A DNA stretch of 64,000 nt from a virus. The notes under the pieces are model-generated. The model was given only the letters and a program-made list of their open reading frames with translations, ran no database searches and was not told where the DNA came from. How positions within the stretch are numbered: the stretch's first letter is position 1; every line of letters begins with the position of its first letter. The stretch spans positions 230,035 to 294,034 of IMG/VR virus record IMGVR_UViG_3300044568_003163. The stretch is one strand, 5' to 3'. Shown here piece after piece: positions 33,093 to 41,494 of this stretch. The translations under genes and the position numbers were made by a program.

Positions 33093-34286
33093 CTAGAATA
33101 ATCCACCAATCGTATATGCTAATGAAGGATGCAAAGGAGGCAATCCAGCAGGAACAATGATTCGATTAAGAGGATCTAGAATAGTTTTTTGGAATTGATG
33201 TTCGAGGTCCATCTTAGGTGCAAATTCAATAGGATAATTTCCAGAAGTATAGGCAAATACATCGCAGAATTGATCTGATGAATGATACCATTTTACTTTG
33301 TCACCAGCTTGTATTAGTTGATATTTACCTTTTAATTTAGCATCCTGATTAAGCAAATAGTTATGATAACCGCCTGCTCTGACGTGAATTGGACAACCTG
33401 ATTTCATTTCAAAGGACGTTTGGTCGTTGATAATGAATTTATTGTAATCAGAGATTCCTCGAGACATTGATATTTTTTCAATGTTTGAAAGTTTAAACTC
33501 TTTCTTAATTTCTTTGATAATTTTTACTAATTCAGCATTATCTTTTGGTGTGATTTTTTTCTTTGTGAAAATAAATCTTACGGCATCGGTGAGTTTTTGT
33601 CTACAAAATACCGGAGTTGATGATTGAATAATCTCTAGACCAGTAGTTTTCACATAGGATAGATTATCATAATCTTTACCATCTTTCCAGATGATGTTTT
33701 GGATGTATTTCTTTTTAGCAACCCATATTGCATTTTCTGCAATTGTTTCTAGTTCGAAATCTAAGTAATTTTCAGTATTACGTTGTTTTGCATAATCGTC
33801 TAATACCTTTTTGATATATGCAGCAAGTCGATTTGCGTTAATATTTAATACGAAATCCTTAACTGTACCTTGCCAATCGACGGAATCCATAACTTCTTCG
33901 AAAATAAGATAACCGGAATCGGTATCGGTGTATTTCCATACCTGACCTTTGATTGGTTTTACTTGAACGCCTTCGGGAACACCTAACTTTTCTAATAAAG
34001 CTCGGTCTTTATGAAAGAATTCTTTAAAGTACTTGTCAACCATTACTTCAGTAAAACGAATAGCATCTTGTCCTTGTAATGTTACAGTTTCAGCAATTGC
34101 AATATTATAGAAATGAAAGTACTCGTTAGCGAATGCACCATAAATTGAATTAATGATTAGCTTTATTGCCTGTTCAGAAGATGCACATCGTAAGGATTCA
34201 TTTTTAAATTCATTTAGTTCTTCAGGACTTAAAGTCGAGAAATCTAAATTTTGTATATCTTCTAAGGTAAGTTTTTCTATATTCAT
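33093..34286 (-). CDS. 43B: DNA polymerase, C-terminal half (gp43B: fingers/palm/thumb)
   Basis: Second part of a family B polymerase. Motif B K42-LIINSIYG-50 (KxxxNSxYG) lies near the N-terminus, motif C is KYTDTDSGY (catalytic Asp at about 121 and 123), and KKKY (AKKKYIQ) is the KxY motif. The first 35 residues (MNIEKLTLEDIQNLDFSTL...) are an acidic helical extension absent from intact polymerases, perhaps an association tag for the other half. Together with 39135-40520 it gives 858 residues (T4 gp43: 898). The two genes are 4.8 kb apart, separated by FkbM, clamp, two small genes, nrdA and nrdB. Confidence 0.9.
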   Translation of the reverse strand: MNIEKLTLEDIQNLDFSTLSPEELNEFKNESLRCASSEQAIKLIINSIYGAFANEYFHFYNIAIAETVTLQGQDAIRFTEVMVDKYFKEFFHKDRALLEKLGVPEGVQVKPIKGQVWKYTDTDSGYLIFEEVMDSVDWQGTVKDFVLNINANRLAAYIKKVLDDYAKQRNTENYLDFELETIAENAIWVAKKKYIQNIIWKDGKDYDNLSYVKTTGLEIIQSSTPVFCRQKLTDAVRFIFTKKKITPKDNAELVKIIKEIKKEFKLSNIEKISMSRGISDYNKFIINDQTSFEMKSGCPIHVRAGGYHNYLLNQDAKLKGKYQLIQAGDKVKWYHSSDQFCDVFAYTSGNYPIEFAPKMDLEHQFQKTILDPLNRIIVPAGLPPLHPSLAYTIGGLF

Positions 34287-34304
34287 ATTTAAGTTATATG
34301 CAAT

Positions 34305-35003
34305 TTATTGTCTTTGGAATTTCCAAATAGATGCAAGATGTTTATTGAAGACTCTTATTACACGCTCTTCACCGTGACCAAATAATTTAGTAAATCTATC
34401 TCCAATTCGCATATTCCATTCAATGCCATATTCTTTGTCTCGGTCTAAGTGCAATTCAACATAAAATATTCTAACGCCATCAAATACTGAATCTTCGACG
34501 TTATTAAGAATATCAATTTCAGCACCTTCAATATCCATTTTGATGATAGTAGGTTTTATTCTTTTAACTTCTTCGGTAAAAGAAATAGTAGGAACAGTTA
34601 CTTCAATTTGAGTTTTTACTCTTCGTTTATACATTGAAGCAGTAACATGGCAACATTTAGCCGCATCGTTCAAGTACATTGTCAATGTTCCGTTATTCGT
34701 AGATATAGCAGAATTAGAAATTTCACAATTAGCATAACCGTTTACTTCTACATTCATCTTTAAAATATCAAATGTATCTGGTATTGGTTCATAGCTATAA
34801 ATTTTACCTACCTTATTTGCAAATCTTAATGGTATATCACCCATATTAGCACCAACATCCATCATTACATCTTCCTGAGTTAAATTAGGAAGTTTGTATT
34901 GATTTTCTAAGTAAGCATATAAGTCAGATGAGTTTTCTCGATAATAAATTCGAGTACCATCTTTTACCTCTTTTAGCATTAAGTTTCTTTCGTACTTACT
35001 CAT
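34305..35003 (-). CDS. FkbM-family methyltransferase (232 aa)
   Basis: SAM-dependent methyltransferase. VMMDVGANMGDIPLRFA (about residues 46-62) is the SAM-binding motif I, YSYEPIPDTFDIL motif II, and TIIKMDIEGAEIDIL the typical FkbM motif. FkbM enzymes usually O-methylate sugars or small molecules. It sits 4 bases after the clamp gene and 18 before gp43B, inside the replication operon, an unexpected place. It may modify surface glycans or nucleotide precursors, or be a recent insertion. The family call is secure; the substrate is unknown. Confidence 0.85.
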   Translation of the reverse strand: MSKYERNLMLKEVKDGTRIYYRENSSDLYAYLENQYKLPNLTQEDVMMDVGANMGDIPLRFANKVGKIYSYEPIPDTFDILKMNVEVNGYANCEISNSAISTNNGTLTMYLNDAAKCCHVTASMYKRRVKTQIEVTVPTISFTEEVKRIKPTIIKMDIEGAEIDILNNVEDSVFDGVRIFYVELHLDRDKEYGIEWNMRIGDRFTKLFGHGEERVIRVFNKHLASIWKFQRQ

Positions 35004-35007
35004 GGCA

Positions 35008-35754
35008 TTAATCTAATATAGCTAAATTTAAAGCAATTTTAGAATTTGATTCAGTAGAAATAAGCAAGATTTTGTTTTCACATACAACTGCATCGTATGT
35101 TTCTTTGTCGACTCTTGCTAAGAAAGATTTGAAAATTGCTGAAGGTGCATTTACGGTTTTGACATGGTCGTCGATAATGATATCGAAAGATTCTGATTTT
35201 ACATGAACACCTTGTTCATCTGAATAAATTGTAAACAATTCGCTTTTATCTAAGGTTTGTAGTGATAAAAGTTTATTGAAATCTTCGGATGCAAGTTTGA
35301 ATTTGAATTTTTCTGAAGATGTATCAAAGGCTCTTTTGATTTGGTCTTCGGACATTGCAGTGAAACCTAAAGAAATATCTTGACAATATACTTCAATTTT
35401 AAGTTGGTTATCTCTAAAGATAATTTTTTCGGCATATACAATACCATCATCTTCATCTTTAAATGCGCTAATTTCGGCAGTTAAATTATGTGGATCGAAA
35501 TATCCAAGACAATTTAATAATTTTTGGCCAGAGTGAAACGACAATTTAATCGTTTCGGTTAGCGGTGTATCGAAGGTAAATACATCTTTTGCTGGTAGGT
35601 GAATTGATTTTACAACATCTTTAGTTGGTGTAAATACACTTGACCATACATGGTCTGGATCTACGTTTAAGTAAATCGACGTATCCATCAATAACATCTT
35701 CTTACATAGAGACATTAAATTAGGAACAGATACTTTAGTAATTTTTATTTTCAT
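35008..35754 (-). CDS. 45: Sliding clamp (gp45-like)
   Basis: Predicted trimeric processivity ring. Two repeated beta-alpha-beta halves are visible: LMSLCKKMLLMDTSIYLNV...SIHLPA...LLNCLGYFDP...LTAEISAFKDED, then ASEDFNKLLSLQTL...LFTIYSDEQGVHVKSESFDIII...AIFKSFLARVDKETYDAVVCENKILLIS. This is the gp45/PCNA arrangement. 248 residues against 228 in T4. Overall similarity is weak, so the assignment rests on pattern, length and its place among replication genes. The leader has GCATATAACAAATAACC. Confidence 0.75.
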   Translation of the reverse strand: MKIKITKVSVPNLMSLCKKMLLMDTSIYLNVDPDHVWSSVFTPTKDVVKSIHLPAKDVFTFDTPLTETIKLSFHSGQKLLNCLGYFDPHNLTAEISAFKDEDDGIVYAEKIIFRDNQLKIEVYCQDISLGFTAMSEDQIKRAFDTSSEKFKFKLASEDFNKLLSLQTLDKSELFTIYSDEQGVHVKSESFDIIIDDHVKTVNAPSAIFKSFLARVDKETYDAVVCENKILLISTESNSKIALNLAILD

Positions 35755-35803
35755 TCTTTAAATGTTAAGGTTATTTGTTATATGCCATTTTTAGATATTT
35801 GGT

Positions 35804-36049
35804 TTATTCTTCGTAATGCGCAAGAGATTTCATAAAACTTCCAGGAGCAAGTTGAGCAAATTTCATATACGAATCCCAATGCCCTTGAATTTGAAATGTG
35901 TAATAACCGTTAGGGTCATCAAATTCATTTAGAATTTCTACTTTGAATTTCCAATCACAATGAGCATCGTCGTTTAGATAATCAACATACTCTTCGAATT
36001 TTTCTCGATCTTCAGGCAGAATGCCTACGTAATACTCTACTTTTGCCAT
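35804..36049 (-). CDS. Hypothetical protein (81 aa)
   Basis: Start set at ATG 36047-36049 (MAKVEYYVGILPEDREKF), one base after the stop of the upstream gene; the longer reading to 36157 would run inside that gene. The sequence is acidic and aromatic with a beta-type C-terminus (GYYTFQIQGHWDSYMKFAQL). No family recognised. Confidence 0.55.
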   Translation of the reverse strand: MAKVEYYVGILPEDREKFEEYVDYLNDDAHCDWKFKVEILNEFDDPNGYYTFQIQGHWDSYMKFAQLAPGSFMKSLAHYEE

Positions 36050-36050
36050 A

Positions 36051-36416
36051 TTATTTAGTTTCTTCGTTTTCTTCATAATCATCATACCAAGCGAAATTAT
36101 CTTCTTCTTGATCGTAATCGTATTCAACACAAGGCCAAGGTCTGCCTTTCTCGTCAAGTTTTACCCAAACTTTATCTTCGAGTGTAATAGGACCTAAATA
36201 TGCATCTCCTTCTTGTACAACCCATTTCCAATCTACTCCTTCAATTCCTTCTGGATTTTCACCATATTCACCTTTTACATATTCCCAATTACATGAACAC
36301 CCCATACTATCTACTGAAGATATGCAATCATCACATAAAAACGGATTAGCACCGCTCGAATATCCAGGTGCATAACACCATTTAGCTGGTTTGCCGCAAT
36401 CACAATGTTTTGCCAT
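36051..36416 (-). CDS. Cys-rich zinc-binding conserved hypothetical protein (121 aa)
   Basis: The N-terminus has HCDCGKPAKWCYAPGYSSG, CDDCISS and MGCSCNWEY (residues about 4-44): seven cysteines in CxC/CxxC pairs, probably two zinc sites. This N-terminal pattern I associate with small conserved proteins of phages and bacteria without known function. The rest is very acidic (YDYDQEEDNFAWYDDYEENEE). Its leader contains TTCATATAACTTAAAAA, like those of other replication genes. Confidence 0.6.
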   Translation of the reverse strand: MAKHCDCGKPAKWCYAPGYSSGANPFLCDDCISSVDSMGCSCNWEYVKGEYGENPEGIEGVDWKWVVQEGDAYLGPITLEDKVWVKLDEKGRPWPCVEYDYDQEEDNFAWYDDYEENEETK

Positions 36417-36449
36417 ACTATTTTATTTTTAAGTTATATGAAGACAACA

Positions 36450-36481
36450 AAAGCGAAAATCAACTAAATGACTTTCGCTTT
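36450..36481 (-). terminator. Terminator after nrdA
   Basis: Near-perfect 13-bp inverted repeat (AAAGCGAAAATCA / TGACTTTCGCTTT, one mismatch, which is a G-U pair in one RNA) with a 6-base loop, between the nrdA stop and the next leader. The T run after the stem on the minus strand is short (TTTTG). Confidence 0.72.
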
Positions 36482-36506
36482 AAATTTGTTAACAATTTTA
36501 ATTTTA

Positions 36507-38132
36507 TTAGCTGTGACATGAAGCACAATCTAAAATATCTCTAGCAAAAGATTGAGCAGAACTTTGACTAAATTGATAGTATAAAGTTTTAACTCCTTCT
36601 TCGTGGGCATAAAGATACAATGCATTAATATCCTTAGCCGAAACTGATGGATGTATCATTAAATTTAATGATTGTGATTGGTCAATGAATTTCTGTCTTT
36701 GAGCCGCTTGTAGTACTATTTCTTTTGGAGAGATTTCAACAAAAGATTTAAAAACTTCTTTAGTAGGAAAGTCTAAATGTTGAACACTTCCGTCTCTTTT
36801 TAATATTCCTTCCCAAACATCTGGAGTATTTAAACTGTATTTGTCTAGCTCTTGAATTAAGAAAGGATTTTTATAAATTGTTTTTGATTTGGCTAAATCT
36901 TTAATAAAATAATTAGATTTGATTGGCTCAATTCCCATACTTACCTGTCCTAAAATAAATGAACTGCTTTTGGTTGGAGCAATTGCAACTAAAGTAGTGT
37001 TAGCATAACCCGGTCTAATTGAACGGTAACCTTTCTCATCATGTAACCATTTTGAAGCTGCTTCACTCTTTTCTTTTAGTGTTGAGAAGATTTCATGATT
37101 TAATTGTTTTGCTTGAAGAGAATCAAATGTAATTAATTTAGCCTGAAATAGTGAATGGTAACCCAATACTCCAAGACCCAATGCTCTGTGGTCATTTGCA
37201 AATCTCCATGCTCTTTTCATTCCAGGCATATTATAAGACTTATTAACGAATTCGTCCATAACTGCGTTTAAGAACATTGTATAAACTTCAATTGCATCAG
37301 TTTCTTTAATTTCTTCCCAATGTAATAAATTGATAGAACCTAAACAACAAACAAATGAATTAAAACTGTCGGTTGGTAATTGAATTTCACTACATAGATT
37401 ACTTGCAGTGATTTCTAAGCCTAACTCTTTATATGGTGAATTAGAGTTTGAGTTGTCTTTAAACATAATGTAAGGAAAACCAAATTCATTACGTCTTTGA
37501 ATTATTTTAGCCCAAATTTTACGTTTGTCTGCGTCTCCAGCTTTCATTTCAGCAATCCAAGCGTCAGTAACGGTAACTCCATATTGTAGGTTTTGAATTG
37601 GATTTCCTTCAGTTCCAATATCTAAAAATTCTAAAATGTCATTATGCTCGACCGGTAACCAAACTGCACATGCGCCTCTTCTAGCCTCTGATTGTTTACA
37701 TACATCAACTGTTGTATCGTATAATCTGGCATAATGTACAGGACCATCGGCAAATCCGCCCGTCGAAATTTTAGTACCTCGTGCTCGGATGTTTCCTAAA
37801 AATGCAGAAGTTCCTCCTCCGTATTTTGACATCATTCCAACTTCTCTACTTCCATTTAAAATACTATCTAAAGTATCAGATACGTTACTCCCATAACAAC
37901 TAACTGGAAGTCCTTTGTCTTTTCCAAAATTAATCCAAACTGGAGTTGATAAACTATAGAATCCTCTACTCATATAGTCCTCAAACTTTTTTGCAAAACC
38001 TTCGATTTTTAAGTATTTTTCTGCGGTGTTTGCTACATCTTTAATTCTCTGCTCTGGAGATTCCGTAATATAACCTCTAGATAAAAATGTTCTACTGTCT
38101 TCATTAAGCCAGTAATTCTTTTCATATTCCAT
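36507..38132 (-). CDS. nrdA: Ribonucleotide reductase class I, large subunit (NrdA)
   Basis: Makes deoxynucleotides together with NrdB. Seen: PVSCYGSNVSD (active-site Cys), NLCSEIQLP (NxCxE with the radical Cys and Glu), NTTLVAIAPTKSSS, TLYYQFSQS (the radical-transfer tyrosine pair) and the C-terminal redox pair in CASCHS. At 541 residues it is shorter than the usual enzyme (about 750) because the N-terminal ATP cone is missing, so dATP overall inhibition is probably lost. It follows nrdB by 23 bases and ends with a terminator. Confidence 0.95.
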   Translation of the reverse strand: MEYEKNYWLNEDSRTFLSRGYITESPEQRIKDVANTAEKYLKIEGFAKKFEDYMSRGFYSLSTPVWINFGKDKGLPVSCYGSNVSDTLDSILNGSREVGMMSKYGGGTSAFLGNIRARGTKISTGGFADGPVHYARLYDTTVDVCKQSEARRGACAVWLPVEHNDILEFLDIGTEGNPIQNLQYGVTVTDAWIAEMKAGDADKRKIWAKIIQRRNEFGFPYIMFKDNSNSNSPYKELGLEITASNLCSEIQLPTDSFNSFVCCLGSINLLHWEEIKETDAIEVYTMFLNAVMDEFVNKSYNMPGMKRAWRFANDHRALGLGVLGYHSLFQAKLITFDSLQAKQLNHEIFSTLKEKSEAASKWLHDEKGYRSIRPGYANTTLVAIAPTKSSSFILGQVSMGIEPIKSNYFIKDLAKSKTIYKNPFLIQELDKYSLNTPDVWEGILKRDGSVQHLDFPTKEVFKSFVEISPKEIVLQAAQRQKFIDQSQSLNLMIHPSVSAKDINALYLYAHEEGVKTLYYQFSQSSAQSFARDILDCASCHS

Positions 38133-38155
38133 TCTGTATTTGTTGTTTTTTAATT

Positions 38156-39133
38156 TTAAAATAAGTCGTCTTCAGTAATTGCCTTAGACTTTTTGTTGTA
38201 GTCAATTGATTTTTTGTAGAAGAAATCACCTTCTTTAGTTGAAAGAATCTCAACATCAAACCACAAAGTCTTTTCAATTTCTGTAAAATCAACCTCAAAT
38301 ACAGGTTTCATTCCTATTCGTTGTAAAGAGTTATTGAAACGATTTTGAATGAATTGCTTGATAGTTTCTTTCGATAGGAAATCGAGTTCACCCTTTTCGA
38401 AAATCCAATCAAGAATTTTAACCTCTGCTATGTATGCTTTTTTACAGGCAGAATCTATAAGATTTTCAAATTCTTCATCAAACCATTCTGGGTTTTCTGC
38501 CTTAATAATATTGATTAATTCCGATCCAAAGTTTCCGTGGATCTCCTCTTCTTTACTTGTTGCCTCTACCACATTTGAAATACCTTTAAATAGGTTTTTC
38601 TCCTTGTTAAAAGACATCATAATAAAGAATTGGCTAAATAGACTAACATGTTCTATAAACAATGAAAATAGTAATACGGATTTTGTATACATTTTATTGT
38701 CCTTACTTCTTGTACCGTCCAAATACTTACTTAAGTATGCAATTCTATCTTTAATTGCCGGAATCTCTATTACATGTTGGAATTCATCTTCTAATCCTAA
38801 GATTCTTAATAATTGTGCGTAAGCATCTTTATGTCTTACTTCACTTTCGGCAAAAGTCATACCGACATCTCCGATTTCGGTGATTGGCATTCTTTTATAA
38901 AGGTCCGCCCAAAAGGTTTTAACGTTAACCTCGATTTGTGCAATTGCAAGCATCGATCTTTTAATTACTTCACGTTCTGAATCGGTTACTTTAGTCATAA
39001 AGTCATCGATATCAGTTGTAAAGTTAAATTCTGTGTGAATCCAATATGAATGTCGGATTGCGTCTTTGTACGCTAATAATGAAGGGTATTCGTATGGTAA
39101 AATATTTACCCTTTTTTCAAAGATGTTGCTCAT
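38156..39133 (-). CDS. nrdB: Ribonucleotide reductase class I, small subunit (NrdB)
   Basis: Radical-generating di-iron subunit. Ligands visible: AIAQIEVNVKTFW (first acid), AESEVRHKDAY (Glu, His and the radical Tyr at the spacing E-x2-H-x3-Y), FIEHVSLF and EEEIHGNFG (second helix pair). The C-terminus ends KAITEDDLF, an acidic peptide of the type that docks on NrdA. 325 residues, normal for the compact class. Lies directly after gp43A with one base between the genes. Confidence 0.95.
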   Translation of the reverse strand: MSNIFEKRVNILPYEYPSLLAYKDAIRHSYWIHTEFNFTTDIDDFMTKVTDSEREVIKRSMLAIAQIEVNVKTFWADLYKRMPITEIGDVGMTFAESEVRHKDAYAQLLRILGLEDEFQHVIEIPAIKDRIAYLSKYLDGTRSKDNKMYTKSVLLFSLFIEHVSLFSQFFIMMSFNKEKNLFKGISNVVEATSKEEEIHGNFGSELINIIKAENPEWFDEEFENLIDSACKKAYIAEVKILDWIFEKGELDFLSKETIKQFIQNRFNNSLQRIGMKPVFEVDFTEIEKTLWFDVEILSTKEGDFFYKKSIDYNKKSKAITEDDLF

Positions 39134-39134
39134 T

Positions 39135-40520
39135 TTAATTTTTTAATTTTGACATTTTTCTTTCAATCTCTAAATGTATGTTCTTTTTTCTCTTTCTCTC
39201 TGAATATAACGTAGTAAGAATTTCCTTAAGTACGGAAACTTCTTGATTGTCATATATTGCGCCTGTAGTAGAAACTATAAAGTTCGGATCTGCTTTATGT
39301 TTTTCTAGTTTGTCTGTATCTTGGGTTTTTGTTATAAATGATTCCGGAGAAACATTAAATTGTCTCATAATTGAAGGGTATAGGGAAGCGTAATCAAAAC
39401 ATGTTACAGCTCTAAACATACCTGCTTCAGGTTCTTTAACATAAGCACCTTCATACGAACCTTTTGGTGTATCTACTTTCTTATCGGCAATTACCATGTT
39501 TCTTTTAAAATAACCTTTCCATAAAAGAGCTTCAGTTAAATTTACTGCAGAAGAAGCTTTATAAATAGACAAATCACATAAACAAGAGACAGACAATACT
39601 GAGTTAAGTGTCTTTAATTTTTTGTGAATTAAGCACACTAACGCAGCATCTATGGCATTGTAGAGAATATATTTATCATAATCGTTTTCATACAGCTCTT
39701 GTAAAGTTCCACTATAATGTAATTTAGTTACACCTAATACCGAATTAGCAACCCAATCAAGTTTATTGCTTTCTTTGATCGCTACGGTTCTATCCCATCT
39801 ACGATATACGTCTAGATAATCAATAATTCCGATGTGTAATGGTATTAGATCGTTTCCTTGTAGTTTTCCAGAGGGTGAAGCCTTGGATACGTCGATGTTT
39901 AATCTTTTGCATCGATTAGAAATATATTTCCAGTCAAATCCCATAAAGTTCCAACCGATAGCTAATGAGAAATTAGGTAAAAATTTGTTGATGAAAGTAT
40001 ACATCATATTGTACTCATCTTCAAAGTACATATATTTAAAATTCCAATCGCCGAATTCTTTAAGATATTCTCGATGCTTGTCGAAGATTTCTTTCTCTTG
40101 TTCTTTTGATATTTTTTTCCAACCTAGAACTAATGTGGAATTTGCTTCTGTTGCAATCGCAATAGTAGTTATTCTTTCTCTAGCTATTTCTGGTTTAGGG
40201 AATCCATCAATAACCTCGGTTTCGATATCTATTGATTGTACTTTAGGAAAGTTTAATGCGGAAAGTTCTTCTCTTTCATCTGGTGGTAGAGTATTAATGA
40301 ACTCGTAAACCGACCATTTATTAAGTCTTTTTTCGGCAATCTTTTTAACGGGTTTGCCATCCCAATTCTGAAAATCTGGATTTCTTCGAGGATCTGTTAT
40401 TGAACAAACAGTCCAATTCAATATATGAGGAATTTCGAATTTTTTAATTTTAACTCGACCTTCTTTGTCATAGTAGGAGATGACTAATTCGCTTTCGTTA
40501 TTTTCTACGTCTAATATCAT
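39135..40520 (-). CDS. 43A: DNA polymerase, N-terminal half (gp43A: proofreading exonuclease and palm motif A)
   Basis: First part of the split family B polymerase. Exo I QSIDIETEV (D98/E100), Exo II NFMGFDWKYI, Exo III YNAIDAAL (Y-x3-D), and polymerase motif A CFDYASLYPSIMRQFNV (catalytic Asp at about 376). The protein ends in the fingers, after LTTLYSERKRKKNIHLEIERK, before motif B, which is supplied by 33093-34286. The break therefore falls at the fingertip, a surface loop where two chains could still assemble. No intein-like or homing-endonuclease sequence lies at the break; nrdB starts 1 base later. Confidence 0.92.
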   Translation of the reverse strand: MILDVENNESELVISYYDKEGRVKIKKFEIPHILNWTVCSITDPRRNPDFQNWDGKPVKKIAEKRLNKWSVYEFINTLPPDEREELSALNFPKVQSIDIETEVIDGFPKPEIARERITTIAIATEANSTLVLGWKKISKEQEKEIFDKHREYLKEFGDWNFKYMYFEDEYNMMYTFINKFLPNFSLAIGWNFMGFDWKYISNRCKRLNIDVSKASPSGKLQGNDLIPLHIGIIDYLDVYRRWDRTVAIKESNKLDWVANSVLGVTKLHYSGTLQELYENDYDKYILYNAIDAALVCLIHKKLKTLNSVLSVSCLCDLSIYKASSAVNLTEALLWKGYFKRNMVIADKKVDTPKGSYEGAYVKEPEAGMFRAVTCFDYASLYPSIMRQFNVSPESFITKTQDTDKLEKHKADPNFIVSTTGAIYDNQEVSVLKEILTTLYSERKRKKNIHLEIERKMSKLKN

Positions 40521-40523
40521 TAA

Positions 40524-40745
40524 TTAAATTTTAGGAATGAATTCTTTATTTATATGACCGCATTTCGAACATTGGAATGTTGGAATTGGAACAAATGAAT
40601 CTTTTGGTGCTCCAGTAACTAACTTAGAAACTTTACGAATAAAAACTACTTCAGTAAAGGTTTCACTGGCACAATTTTCAACTTCACATATAACGGCAAT
40701 AGAATTTTTCTTAATGTCTATGCCTGGTGCTATTAAATTTTCCAT
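40524..40745 (-). CDS. Small zinc-ribbon protein (73 aa)
   Basis: C-terminal FQCSKCGHINKEFIPKI gives one CxxC pair, with CEVENCASET supplying two more cysteines earlier, so a small zinc knuckle is possible. Similar tiny proteins ending in P-x-[FY]-x-C-x-x-C-G-x-x-N occur in T4-like phages; role unknown. Lies between the dUTPase and gp43A genes with gaps of 2 and 3 bases. Confidence 0.6.
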   Translation of the reverse strand: MENLIAPGIDIKKNSIAVICEVENCASETFTEVVFIRKVSKLVTGAPKDSFVPIPTFQCSKCGHINKEFIPKI

Positions 40746-40747
40746 AA

Positions 40748-41191
40748 CTAATTAATTCCAGTTGAACCAAAACCACCTTCACCTCTTTCGGTAGCCTTAC
40801 CATTCCATAAAGTATTTTCGTCTTCTACAACTTCTACTGGTGCATATACAATAGGCATCAATAAACATTGTGCAATTTTTTCTCCAGGACTTAATGCAGT
40901 TGAATCATTACCGACATTCATTAAGTGGATATGAATTTCACCTTGGTAATCCTCGTCTATAACACAAGCACCTACGTCGAGATGCTTTTTAGTGGCTACA
41001 CCAGATTTGTTCATCATAAGAAATACATGATTTTCTGGTACATTAATTTTTAATCCTGCTGGAATTAAGATAGAATCACCTGGACGCAAAAATTGCGGAG
41101 TGAAATCGTTTGGTATAAATAGGTCGATGCCGGCAGATTGAGGAGTGCCTCTTGACGGATCTTTGACGTCTCTAACTTTTAAGAACTTCAT
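40748..41191 (-). CDS. dut: dUTP pyrophosphatase (Dut)
   Basis: Hydrolyses dUTP to dUMP and supplies the dTMP precursor. The five trimeric dUTPase motifs are present: SAGIDLFIPND (1), MNKSGVATK (2), GACVIDEDYQGEI (3), EKIAQCLLMPI (4) and the C-terminal RGEGGFGSTG (5). 147 residues is normal. First gene of the nucleotide/polymerase unit that continues into gp43A, nrdB and nrdA. Its leader has TTACATATAATGATAAAAC. Confidence 0.95.
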   Translation of the reverse strand: MKFLKVRDVKDPSRGTPQSAGIDLFIPNDFTPQFLRPGDSILIPAGLKINVPENHVFLMMNKSGVATKKHLDVGACVIDEDYQGEIHIHLMNVGNDSTALSPGEKIAQCLLMPIVYAPVEVVEDENTLWNGKATERGEGGFGSTGIN

Positions 41192-41235
41192 AATGACATT
41201 GTTTTATCATTATATGTAAGACGAATCACGAAGAT

Positions 41236-41457
41236 TCAGTCTTTGTTAGATCGAGACGTAAAGTAATATGCTCCAAAAAATAAGAGTGATAGGGCATAAA
41301 AGATAGCGTCCGTAAGCCAAAATGAGCCTGTCCACTTCATTATCAGAGCGAATAGGGCATCGAATCCAAGAGGGTTGAAGAAGGTTGCCAATATAAGAAA
41401 TATTGTCGCAACATGTTTTCTTGTTGGTTTTTTTGTTTTTTTGCTTGGGATAATCAC
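41236..41457 (-). CDS. Small two-span membrane protein (73 aa)
   Basis: The open frame extends to 41592, but an ATG start there would overlap the upstream gene by 98 bases, so the GTG at 41455-41457 (MIIPSKKTKKPTRK) is preferred. After a basic N-terminus come two hydrophobic helices (VATIFLILATFFNPLGFDALFA and WLTDAIFYALSLLFFGAYYF). Topology resembles small phage inner-membrane or holin-like proteins; no proof. An alternative frame (41246-41464) also opens here but gives no credible protein. Confidence 0.5.
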   Translation of the reverse strand: MIIPSKKTKKPTRKHVATIFLILATFFNPLGFDALFALIMKWTGSFWLTDAIFYALSLLFFGAYYFTSRSNKD

Positions 41458-41494
41458 TGTCCATTTTATGGTTTTGTTATTTGAGCCGCAAACC

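Noticed and set aside
38349-38822. Plus-strand ORF of 157 codons
   Set aside because: Antisense to nrdB, which has all catalytic motifs; the plus-strand product has no credible domain.
39832-40308. Plus-strand ORF of 158 codons
   Set aside because: Antisense to the exonuclease domain of gp43A; a shadow frame.
41221-41245. Small inverted repeat GAATC...GATTC
   Set aside because: Only five base pairs and no T tract; too weak to call a terminator.
41246-41464. Alternative minus-strand frame of 72 codons
   Set aside because: Overlaps the small membrane protein in another frame; the alternative gives an irregular Cys/Arg-rich sequence, while the chosen frame gives two clear hydrophobic helices.
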